This document shows, in pieces, positions 10,946-20,424 of a stretch of DNA of 64,000 nt. Under the pieces are notes generated by a model. The model saw only the letters and a list, made by a program, of their open reading frames with translations. It ran no database searches and was not told the DNA's origin. Made by a program: the position numbers and the translations under genes. This DNA comes from Silene conica (Eukaryota > Streptophyta > Magnoliopsida > Caryophyllales > Caryophyllaceae): contig CM055318.2 in the NCBI GenBank assembly GCA_029255685.2, forward strand, positions 4,841,001 to 4,905,000. Direction: 5' to 3'. Each line of letters opens with the position of its first letter. Position 1 is the stretch's first letter.

Positions 10946-12618
10946 TCATTATATATATTATATTATATATATAAGAAGAATGGAAAACTGCCTATGTGGC
11001 ACAATGTGGATGCAGAATTATGGTAATGCAAGTCTCTCATTCAATCTCATAATTTTAGTTTTTTTAAACCAATCATGTTTAACCAAGATGTCCATCTTTC
11101 CACATCAGCAAACTAAAACAAACAAATAACCAAAATTAATTGACAAACACCTAATTAACCGTGTGTAATTAATATAATCGTCTTAATTAACATAGGTGTC
11201 AATTCTCAAAACCTAATAAAAAATAGTTTTACTTACTCAATGTTCTAGAAAATCTCAAGCAACATTAAGAACCACCCACCATAATCTTATAATTACAAAA
11301 ACGTCATGGTCGGGTTTAATAATTATACTTAATTTCGGAATACCGTATTCCGTTTATTTAAGTTAAGTAATTTAATTAAATTTCAGATTAAAGTTATTTG
11401 AAACCATTTTTTTAAAACGTATTTTGCTAAAAATTAATAATTTTTCATTCCTAATGTATAGATTACGCTTTCTCAAGTGATAAGCCAAACGTCTAATATT
11501 TAATCATTTTTAAAAAATAAATCACGTATTACTTTGTTGTATTACTGACTTTTTACATCTTTTAAAAGAACTCAAAGTTTATGACTACTTCACACTTAAT
11601 TGACAATATTTTTATAAAACCTACTCTTTTGATAACGCATAATATTGTATAATGCTGACGTGGCACTATAATATTTCAGTATTTGCATAATGGAGACCTC
11701 TCATTCATTCTTAGAATGTTACATCCAATTTGACCAATAAAAGTAAGTCGACTTTAATATAATATAATAATAATATAATAATAATAAATAATAAATAATA
11801 ATAATAACAATGCTGATTGATTTTCCAATGCATATAATTATGATAGTATTAACTACAATAATTATGATACTATTAACTACAACTGTTGACACATTTCCAA
11901 TAGTATTAATTATTGCAGTTAATAGTTCTAGGAATACTGACTATCAAAATGTAGGAGCACCACGCATCAAATAATAAAACCATTATATTATACTCTTTTG
12001 GTCTCCCACGCAATCAAATAATAAAACCGTTACTATTAATTACATAATGTAATTAATTACCAACAAAATATTAATTATATAGTTAACCATTATATTTTCA
12101 ATAACCCTTTTGGTTTCTCTACGTTGCTCGAAAAGTGCAACGGGCAGCCTTCTCTTTTTCTTCTCCTCATTTGTCTTCTACAGTATGTAAATAGTTAAAA
12201 TACCAATTTGACCAACATAATTTTTCCTGTTCTGAAATTGAAAGTCTCTAAACAGTACAATTTCTCTTCTAAAAAATCACAAAATCGAATTACCATCATG
12301 ACTATTGCACCGTTACTTACTATTAACCAACTACGTTCTACACGAAATTTTTATTCTATTACTAAAACCTCCTTTTATTGGAAAGTTATAAGTTTCCATT
12401 TTTTAATTATATTTTATGTTTTTCAAGTTTTACGTCAAACTTTTAATATCAACATGTTCTTATATATCTTATGTTATAGATATATCCTTTTATTTTTCTT
12501 TAAAGTATTTACATATATACACCACATACATTATTAGTATATCTAACAACTTTAATTGATCATTTCCCGTCAAAATTAAAATTGAACAACCCGTGAATTT
12601 TCATGGGTGTTACGCTAA
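10946..12618 (+). mobile_element. Non-autonomous Helitron, 1.67 kb
   Basis: Starts with TC (10946) after an A. It ends with CTAA (12615-12618) before a T, as Helitrons do (insertion between A and T). Just before the end is an 18-nt hairpin, CCCGTGAA-tt-TTCATGGG, whose arms pair with one wobble, followed about 12 nt later by the terminus. A second copy of its first ~85 bp lies at 47140-47229, and that copy's start is confirmed by an empty site at 43276/43277. An internal degenerate copy of the 5' module is near 11655-11720. No Rep/helicase coding region, so mobilisation would be in trans. Confidence 0.8.
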
Positions 12619-15019
12619 TTTGATAATTAATCAAACTAATGCAATTTATCTTCATTCTAAAATAAAATAAAAAAGAAAAAAGAAAAATTACATATATAAT
12701 TCGAAAGAGATATATTACTAGCCTTATTTATGTAAAGTTGAACAATGATTGGTTATAAAATTAATTAGGAAATTAATATTGTTTAATGGTAATAAATATA
12801 GATATTTAACATTAATTAAATAGAAAACAAATATTGTCTAGTAGAATATCACTTAAGTGGAAATTGAAGTGGAGATATTTGGATATTTGGACAAGCTGAA
12901 AATAGGAAAGGCCCGTGCACATTAAAACATATTGAGCTTGAGTGCAAACTGAAGTGGAAGAGAATGGCATACTAAAATCACAAGAAATGATAGTGTTTGG
13001 TACTTGGAGGATCTGAGTACCAGGAGTGTAATATCTCCCTACTAAGTACCCGACCAACCTTGACCGTATAGGATCCCTAGTGAGAGGTTAGGACATGAGG
13101 ATTCCTTGTATAGTTGTGATTGAACAGCGAGTACTCAATCGAGTACCTGCGTGACGACACCTTAAAACTTTTGTTTTGGACTTGATTACCATTTTCTTCC
13201 TTTTTCTTAAACCTTCTCCCTTTCTCTTATTCTCCGGAAAATCTGGATTTTGTCTGCTCTTCCCCTTCGTCACCTCTCACCATCCTTGGGACCTCTCCAT
13301 GTGACAATATTTTGGGATGAGCGTAGATGAAATGTGGATGTATCAAGGCAGATTTTATTAGTCGTTGCCATACAGATCTCTCGTGGTAAGTTCGTGACCT
13401 TGGGTAATCAATTAGTTGGTTTTATTAGTATACAATGATAAGATATCTTTACTGTACTTGTGACAGGATTGATGTGATTGCTTGATATGCGTCGGAGTGG
13501 TGGTTAGTACACTACTACGGATATGTGGGAGGTAGGGTTTCCCTACTCTATTTAGTATCTTATATGTGATGATTATATTATGTTGATTGTATCGTTTGTT
13601 GAGCTGCATGATTTAGATATTATTGTGGTATTTTATGGAATCGAGGTTGATTATGTAGCCATTATCGGAAGATAGTTTTCATCTCCAAGTTCGCCCCTTG
13701 TGGCTCTCATCACAAGGGGATATGCACATTAATGATTTGGGTCCGCTCATTGCGATGAGCAGGGATTTTGATGGCTAGAATGCGGTCTACCATTAGCGGT
13801 GTGGGTAACTTGTTGCGATGGGTGTCTGACAAGGCTACATGTTGTTGCGATGTGTAATCGAATCTGGGTTGCGATTTGGGTCCTGAGTCTCGGAGTTTGG
13901 GGATGCGGATGTGACAGTTGTATGTTTAGTTATTTATTTTTCTATAGTACTTTACTCATATTTATAGTCATATATATGTTTATACGGTTGTTGACCTTAT
14001 ATAGTTTGTTTGTGGTGTGTCTTCTCTCTATGATTGTACATGCGGTGATCCATTTGATGTTGTTGGCAATTGTTGAGCAGTAAAACTTCTCAGGTAATAG
14101 TTGGATGTTGGCCGGGTTTTTAGATGCGGGTGGCGACTCATGCCCACATAGGCTGTATAGTAGTCCTCATAGTTGTTGTCATCAGTTGTATTTTCTTTTG
14201 AATTTTGTCCTTCCCGTTGTAATCTTAATGTAATATAAACTTCACTTATTGTTTATTCGATATGCCTACCCTAGACATTTGAGATGGTAACGCCCTTATT
14301 TATTGGGGAACGTTTGGTGAAGTCTCGTTGCTAAATGCGGGTTTTACAAGCAGTGCTAAAGTTATCACGTGTGGAGGACGTGCTCGAACATGCATCTAGG
14401 ACTAGAGGTTTAACATTGTTGACATCTAAAGGAGACAAGTTGTCATTCATGGCAACCATTTTATTTTTTCTACGACATATCCTCCTCCTTCTCCTCCTCA
14501 TTTCCTTGCACTCGTCTCTTTTAGTATCTTTTTACTTTGTTTTCTCATTAGAAAGGATCTGAATTGTTATACTTAACATATCTATTTCATGATAAAAGCT
14601 CGTATTTTTATCTTTAAGGAGTTTTTGATAAGATTGTTCAGAGATATTTAGCCGAAAATTTCCCGAAGAACTGAACTGATTATGAGAAACATAGTTTTTG
14701 TTCTTAAATAGATGCAAGTATTCATACAATAACTCCCAATTAATCAAAACCCTAGTCAAAACGAAGAAGATTGAAAACCAAAAACCACCTAAATTTTAAA
14801 AAAGTATCTTATGATATTCAAAGAAAAACACTTAAATTGAAAATACTTATTAAAGTAGACCAATTAGACTCGGGGTATTTGGTTCAAACAAAGGCATCGA
14901 TATCGAATCAGGAATCAAACGTGGAGTATGGGTTTGAAAAACGATTCCTTATAAAAACCGAATCGCGAAAGGTCGTCGGCGTTTTGCGAAAAATCGTCGA
15001 CGTAATTCATAATAATTAC
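12619..15019. other. Gene-poor spacer with old retroelement-like debris
   Basis: No convincing gene. 13120-13150 contains gtactcaatcgagtacctg, resembling the palindromic motif array in the copia leader. The stretch 13700-14400 has a texture (GC-richer, with ggtaacgcccttatttattg) that reminds me of gypsy LTR remnants, but I cannot define ends or a target duplication. Open frames here are short and unlike any family I know. Confidence 0.4.
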
Positions 15020-15504
15020 TAAACCTACCCTTCCTCAACAACAAAACTTCTCTAAAATTCAAACACTCACCCAAAGCCCTCACCCACCCACAACCACACA
15101 CCACCACCGCACGGCCACCACCCACGGCACCAAGACCACACCCCCACCCCACGGCCACCGTACGACCACCCCACGGCCACCGTAAGCAATTTTTTGTTGT
15201 TGTTGTTTTAATTAATTTTTTAGTCTTAATTATGGTTGTATTATGTTATTGTTGTCATTGTTTATGTTAATTATATTAGATTTGTTAGTTTTAATGTTAT
15301 TTGTTAATGTTTTTGTTATTTTTTTCAAATTTGATTCATAATTTGTTTTAGTTATTGTTTGTTGTTGTTCTTGTTGTTGTTGTTGGTATTGTTGTTTTTG
15401 TTATTGTTGTTGTTGTTATTGTTGTTGTTGTTGTAAGATTAGAACGGGTTAGAAATCGAAAACACGTAGGTTTGGACGTAAGAGTGGCACGGTGGGTCTG
15501 GGTA

Positions 15505-15745
15505 AGGACGTGGGAGGGGCACAGCTGGGCTGGGAAGGGACGTGGGAATGAGGTGGCTAGGGTGGGTAGGGACGTGGGAAAGGGGTGGCTTGGGTGGGTA
15601 GGGACGTGGAAATGGGGTGGCCTGGGTGGGTAGGGACGTGGGAATGGGGTGGTGGGTATGGGTAGGGACGTGGGAATGGGGTGGTGGGTATGGGTAGGGA
15701 CGTGAGAATGGGGTGGTGGGTATGGGTAGGGACGTGGGAATGGTT
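15505..15745. repeat. ~32-bp minisatellite (gggacgtgggaatggggtgg), about 7 copies
   Basis: The core gggacgtgg/gagaatg recurs at about 15538, 15569, 15601, 15633, 15665, 15698 and 15729, spaced about 32 bp, with an earlier diverged copy near 15507. The plus strand is G-rich. It lies in the presumed leader intron of the 143-aa gene. Confidence 0.85.
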
Positions 15746-15761
15746 TTTTTTTTACGTTTAG

Positions 15762-15790
15762 GGTTTAGGGTTTAGGGTTTAGGGTTAATG
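15762..15790 (+). repeat. Short interstitial telomere-type repeat (TTTAGGG)n
   Basis: Four consecutive TTTAGGG units, the Arabidopsis-type plant telomere repeat, follow the minisatellite and lie about 65 bp before the acceptor of the 143-aa gene. The reverse complement (AAACCCTA) is also the telo-box promoter motif. Confidence 0.85.
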
Positions 15791-15855
15791 TTTTTTGTTT
15801 ACGTTTTAACCATATGTTTTCAATTTTAATAGTTTAAATTTTGTTGTTTTCAGGT

Positions 15856-16287
15856 ATGGCAACCATGCCGTTGAACGATGAAACTTGGCTTTCACAACGG
15901 ATTGCAGAAGCTGAGACAGATCTCGCAAGCCCTGCAGCGGAAAACCCGATGGTGAAAGCATTTCTTGAACATCAACGCGACTACTGGATCAAGAGGCGTG
16001 ACGCAGTCCGGTTAGTGAACGACGCTGCAAGTTCATACCCTCGACGTCCTGACACTCGCCGCCTTGCTGAAGCGAGAAGCATGATACGTCTTGAGCTCCC
16101 AGTCTTATCTCAACAGGCAATGCATGTGTATTGCAAGATTATGGACGTCATTAGAATGTATGAAGATAATCACCCAGACGTTAGCAGTTCTCCTGAGCTG
16201 CGTGGTTGGTGGGAGTTTGAGAAGACTTTTTTACGGATAACCGGGGTCATCCCTGTGTATTTTTCGTTTTGGGCCAATGAGGTCTGA
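15856..16287 (+). CDS. Unknown 143-aa protein, convergent partner of the MULE transposase
   Basis: Start chosen at ATG 15856 (MATMPLNDETWLS), three bases after a good acceptor TTGTTTTCAG (ending 15853). A matching donor ACC|GTAAGC at about 15181 would make a leader intron of about 670 bp. The predicted protein looks soluble and largely helical. It has several Trp/Arg-rich patches (DYWIKRRDAVRL, RRPDTRRLAEARS) and an aromatic C-terminus (WWEFEKTF...VYFSFWANEV). There is no signal peptide, membrane segment or motif I recognise. It is GC-richer than its surroundings and has no internal stops. From its position I infer an accessory protein of the element, analogous in position (not in sequence) to MuDR's mudrB. 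It might instead be an unrelated host gene. Confidence 0.6.
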   Translation: MATMPLNDETWLSQRIAEAETDLASPAAENPMVKAFLEHQRDYWIKRRDAVRLVNDAASSYPRRPDTRRLAEARSMIRLELPVLSQQAMHVYCKIMDVIRMYEDNHPDVSSSPELRGWWEFEKTFLRITGVIPVYFSFWANEV

Positions 16288-16661
16288 ACGACGGGATGTA
16301 TTAGTTAACTGTTATGACTGTTATGCAACTTTGTTTTAAAATTAGTTACCCTTTATCTTTGTAATTTGTTAACTTTTTAGTAGTGAAGAAGGTTTGTTTG
16401 AAAATGAAATCGCTCTGTTTTATTGAACGTTTGTAATTTGTTAACTTTTATCTTTGTAATTTGTTTCACAATGAAATCGCGATTACAAACAACATGAAAA
16501 CCATTCGAAATTGTAACGGTAACATTTTGAAATTTGAAATCACAACGGTTACATTTCAATATTACAACCTAAACAATACAAATAAATCTCGAAGTACAAT
16601 TTCAACCCGGGGGAGGCTGTCTTCGGCGCCTAGTTCAAGGTGTTGTTCCCATTAAAGTATG

Positions 16662-19277
16662 TCATCTTTCGATGTTCGACGCGTACAAATCGGCATAACG
16701 TGCAACTGCAGGTTCTCTTATCCACTCCCAACAAAGATCGATCGGTGGCATGGGTGTTTCGCTCAGTGGGCCACTGTAGTGCAATCTCATCCAATGGCTA
16801 TGATAATGTACGATCCACAAGACACCGTACGGCCTCGACTCGTGACCCGTTGCCCTCAGCGGTAAGAATGTATAACAATTCCAATGCCTGACTCCTTTGT
16901 CCGTCCACTGCCCGATACAACAGATAGTCCAGTTAAACGACGCAAAGGCGGTCAAATACTCGGAAGACATCCAATGAAATTCACCGCAACCCCCACTCCC
17001 AGTAAACTCGATAGCCCTCAATGTATGATCCCATCTGCTTAAAAGCGGAGGCGTACGAGGAGACTCATCAAACACTGTCTTGTACACATCGTTTCCCTGA
17101 ATCTCTCTAAGACACCACACTCTCATGACCAAGTGGTCCTCCTGCCGACCCCGGGCGGCATGCGATATCACCCTATAACCACAATGACCATCAGCAACCA
17201 CATCAGCCCAACCATCAAAGTGCGCCCATAAGTCTTGGGGGACGACATATTTTTTGGCCCAAGAACACAAAGGTCCCGTTGTGTAACCGACCTCCAACGG
17301 TGCACCAATAGGTCCATCTCCGAAATCAGACACCGTACTGACCGAAGGTGTCGTCGAAGGGCTAGAAAAAATCTTGGCACATCTTCGAGCAGCATGCTCA
17401 AAAGCGGACTTGTTCCGAGTAGTGGAACCCCTCGGTCTCCCCTTAGGGTTTTCTCGAACCTCAGGTGGACGAATATCTCCATCTGCCGGGTGGAGACCAT
17501 CTCGAAGTTTCTCAATGATTACCCGTCGCTTCGCCGGATCGCTACCTCTAGCCTGCTCTATAAGAGCATCAAACTCATCATCATCGGTCTTTGGCCTATA
17601 TTCGGAAGTGTCGTACACCAAAGTCCTCCAAAACAAGTGCACGTCCTCAACGTGGACCCTCCTACCGTTTCTTTGCATCAGAATCAAAATGCAAGCACAA
17701 GGCAACCCGTGAGTAACCTGTATCGCACATCCACAATGCTCTTCAAGCCCGTTCCCCAGCTCCATCCCTCTCTTAACCTCAGCTTCCAGTAACCTAATGG
17801 CTTTGATAGACACATGATTTCGCAATAAGGAGAAAAACAGTCCAGCACTTACAGACTTGGTCAACGACGTCTGTAACTCATGTCGAATCTTGGAGTGTTG
17901 AGCTTCAAGCATGGAGTGAATACGAGTCCACATAGTGTCGAGGTTCAAGTTTTGACTCTTCAACCAAGCTTTCAGGAGGGAATGACACGACTCTACCCGG
18001 GAAGTGGCCGTGTTACCGAGGTGAAAGTATTTGTTCGTATAGAAAACAACGAACTTCTTCTTGTAATGCGCCCATGTTCTCATCACATAACCAGCCAAAT
18101 CTACCCAAGTTTCAGAAAAGGCTTCCCATGCTCTCCCAAACTTAGCTTGTGTGGTTGCATTGATCACGCGGTACCAACCCGTTTCTTTACTATGCATTAT
18201 CATGTCTTTGTACATCATCATCTTTCTTGAATTTTGTACTCTGGTCTCCATGGCTTTGTTCACATGCCAACGACACAAAATGTGAGAAGTTTCCGGATAG
18301 AGGTCCTCAATAGCCCGGATCAAGCCCAACTCTCGGTTAGTGACAAGAGTAGGCATAGGTGACGACCCCATAAGTAGCTCCTCTAATCTCCGCAACATCC
18401 ACCCATAAGATGTATCATTTTCAGACGGAAGGAGAACAGTGACAATTAAGAAGGAGGATCCGACCGGTGTCACGCCAACTATCTCAATAAGTGCAATCTT
18501 CAAAACATTGGTCGAGTAGGTAGCGTCGATAAGAGTCACATATGGGTAAGCACTGAATCGTTTGACGGATTCCGGATGACACATAAACACATGAGTTAAC
18601 TCTTTCGTATCGGGATCTGATTCGTGCCACTCCACATATTTGGCAGCAACTGCTACAGCCAACAGTTGTTGAGCGGGATTCCTACTTTCTCTCATCTCAC
18701 GCCGAACCTTGTTCGACTCGCTATAAATTTGGGTGCTACTTGGTTGGGGTTTTTCCGGGGTCCTTTGATGAAGAGCGTTCTTGATATCCCTCGGCGGAAT
18801 CGACGCCCGGACTTGTTGCCTCACAAATTCTTTCTCTTCGGCATCCAAGCCGGCAAAATATCTATCCCCATCTTTATAGGTCGCTACTTCGTGGTTGTGA
18901 AAACCCGCGTTAGTCGAAGTAATAATGTACCAAGCAATCTTCGGCTTCCCATCATCCAAATGGGCGTACTCTTGCACCGCTCGAATCCTAAACAAACATC
19001 CGCACTTAGCCGACCCTCTCTTGGTAGAATTCTCCGGTTTCTTAGGATCGATCTTCTTTATGGTTCGGCCGTACCTTGAACAACGGAAGTACGACCCCAG
19101 CAACTCCGGCTGTTTGCGATTTTTCGCCCCATTTGTTGTCTTCACTAAGGCAAAACCATTATCGATAGCTATTTTTTGAGCCCAGTCAAACGCCTTATCC
19201 CGACTATCAAAAGATGTATCCGTCTCAAATAATCGGTTGTAATTAACCTCATTTCCACCAACCTCCTCAAACGAATC
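16662..19277 (-). CDS. MULE/FAR1-type transposase fused to an OTU-like cysteine protease domain
   Basis: The open frame runs from an acceptor (CAG, 19279-19278) to a stop at 16662. It gives about 871 codons with no internal stop; an upstream first exon is not identified. Order of domains: a FAR1-like zinc-binding DNA domain (FRCSRYG, KCGC, FHNHE); a MULE transposase core with LIDATY (Asp at 18527-18525), VTNREL (18338-18336) and RVESCH (Glu at 17993-17991); a SWIM-like finger CGCAIQVTHGLPCAC; a basic linker GRPRGSTTRNK (AT-hook-like); then an OTU-like domain with DGHCGYR (Cys 17183-17181) and HSHWMRL (His 16796-16794). The middle catalytic Asp of the usual TDRE motif is Asn here, so cut-and-paste activity is doubtful. 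The OTU triad looks intact, suggesting deubiquitinase-type activity (inference). The last SWIM ligand is Cys rather than the usual His. Confidence 0.8.
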   Translation of the reverse strand, partial: DSFEEVGGNEVNYNRLFETDTSFDSRDKAFDWAQKIAIDNGFALVKTTNGAKNRKQPELLGSYFRCSRYGRTIKKIDPKKPENSTKRGSAKCGCLFRIRAVQEYAHLDDGKPKIAWYIITSTNAGFHNHEVATYKDGDRYFAGLDAEEKEFVRQQVRASIPPRDIKNALHQRTPEKPQPSSTQIYSESNKVRREMRESRNPAQQLLAVAVAAKYVEWHESDPDTKELTHVFMCHPESVKRFSAYPYVTLIDATYSTNVLKIALIEIVGVTPVGSSFLIVTVLLPSENDTSYGWMLRRLEELLMGSSPMPTLVTNRELGLIRAIEDLYPETSHILCRWHVNKAMETRVQNSRKMMMYKDMIMHSKETGWYRVINATTQAKFGRAWEAFSETWVDLAGYVMRTWAHYKKKFVVFYTNKYFHLGNTATSRVESCHSLLKAWLKSQNLNLDTMWTRIHSMLEAQHSKIRHELQTSLTKSVSAGLFFSLLRNHVSIKAIRLLEAEVKRGMELGNGLEEHCGCAIQVTHGLPCACILILMQRNGRRVHVEDVHLFWRTLVYDTSEYRPKTDDDEFDALIEQARGSDPAKRRVIIEKLRDGLHPADGDIRPPEVRENPKGRPRGSTTRNKSAFEHAARRCAKIFSSPSTTPSVSTVSDFGDGPIGAPLEVGYTTGPLCSWAKKYVVPQDLWAHFDGWADVVADGHCGYRVISHAARGRQEDHLVMRVWCLREIQGNDVYKTVFDESPRTPPLLSRWDHTLRAIEFTGSGGCGEFHWMSSEYLTAFASFNWTICCIGQWTDKGVRHWNCYTFLPLRATGHESRPYGVLWIVHYHSHWMRLHYSGPLSETPMPPIDLCWEWIREPAVARYADLYASNIER

Positions 19278-19387
19278 CTGTTAATACGCAAAATTGGTAA
19301 GGATTATATTAAAAAATATTAAAAACCACTTAATTTATGTCAAAAACTGAGTAAAATAACGGAAAGAAAAGGACTTGAAAACTGGTC

Positions 19388-19592
19388 GTCCAAGCATGGT
19401 ATGGACGTGAATAGTACACGTCCAAACCATGCATGGACGTGTACTACGTCCATACATGGTGAGGACGTGCACTATTCACGTCCAAACCATGCATGGACGG
19501 CCAGGATTAGCATGCATGGTGAATAATGCACTATTCACGTCCAAACCATGCATGGTGAATAGTGCACGTCCTCACCATGTATGTACCTTGAG
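19388..19592. repeat. Palindromic subterminal repeats (GGACGTG / CACGTCC)
   Basis: About 200 bp upstream of the transposase exon are dense with cacgtccaaaccatgcatgg (three close copies near 19419, 19478 and 19536), interleaved with inverted tggacgtg and atggtgaatagtgcacgtcc forms. The cluster can fold on itself extensively. It shares GGACGTG with the minisatellite on the other side of the locus, which suggests transposase-binding subterminal repeats (inference). Confidence 0.75.
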
Positions 19593-19599
19593 TGCAAAT

Positions 19600-20123
19600 A
19601 CATAGACCGGATGATCAATTAAAACCCTTTTTATTACAACTTTAAGACTCGAAGGCGATTTTTGATTAAAAGGTTCGACTCGCAGGCAACATATACGAAG
19701 TATTGTTAATTTATCAAAATTTCTAAATCATGTAACAAGGACACGTTAATAACTTGAAATGAAAAGTTTGAGAATAAATAGTGCATTGAAATATGAAAAA
19801 ATGCGTTACTATTTTAATTTTCCTTGATACTAGAACATAAAATTTCCCACTCAATTTTCTTATGTGCTTTAAGAGCACATGTTAGAAAAACTTAGTTTAT
19901 TTGTTTATTTCACATGGTTTTATTCATTTTTGTATAGAATATGGTAGACAACAATTTATCGATAAGAATATTATGACACCAAGTAAGTAAAATGATCATG
20001 TCTCATACGATCGAGAAACATTTATCCTAATTCAATGTCATTAGTTCATTACACACGTTGGCAGAGACATGATTCCCCGTTAAGGGAAACAAAAAATCTC
20101 ACCGAAAACATACAGGTAAAACC
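19600..20123. other. Spacer
   Basis: AT-rich sequence with no gene or repeat boundary recognised. Confidence 0.5.
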
Positions 20124-20126
20124 TAA

Positions 20127-20421
20127 CGGGTGTGTTTGGATAGTAAAAGTGGAAGAAAAGGGAGGGGAGAGAAAGGAGGGAAGGGGAAAGAAGAGATGAG
20201 AAGGGGAGGGGGAGTTGAGTGTTGTTGTTTGGAAACAATTTTCCTCCAATTCGTGCCTATTGTGGAGAAGTTTTAATTAGGCTTTAAGAAGAAAAAATGA
20301 TCCCTCCAAAACTCTGTCTCTCCATTTCGTTTTATCCTTAGTTGCTACCCAAACGAGTTATTAAATCACCTACACTCCCTCCTTTTCTTTTCTCTCCAAT
20401 TTTTTCAATCCAAACACACCC
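20127..20421. mobile_element. Tourist-like MITE, 295 bp
   Basis: The left end cGGGTGTGTTTGGAT is matched inverted by ATCCAAACACACCC at the right, flanked by TAA on both sides (20124-20126, 20422-20424). A 3-bp TAA duplication is typical of PIF/Harbinger-type MITEs. One extra C at the left end makes the termini slightly uneven. The interior is purine-rich, then pyrimidine-rich, so the arms pair well inward. Non-coding. Confidence 0.72.
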
Positions 20422-20424
20422 TAA

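Larger units (their letters stand above)
15020..19600. mobile_element. Mutator-like (MULE) locus with two convergent genes; ends not defined
   Basis: A FAR1/MULE transposase gene (minus) and a 143-aa gene (plus) point at each other across a 375-bp gap. Both outer sides carry clustered short repeats containing GGACGTG: direct repeats of ~32 bp at 15505-15740, and palindromic repeats at 19388-19590. This layout recalls MuDR, whose two genes are also convergent (family knowledge). I could not find convincing long terminal inverted repeats or a 9-bp target duplication. The locus could therefore be a degraded element or a domesticated one, and the limits given are only the gene-bearing span. Confidence 0.5.

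Noticed and set aside
17168..19179. Several 80-185-codon frames opposite or shifted to the MULE transposase
   Set aside because: Shadow frames of a long coding region; no motifs of their own.
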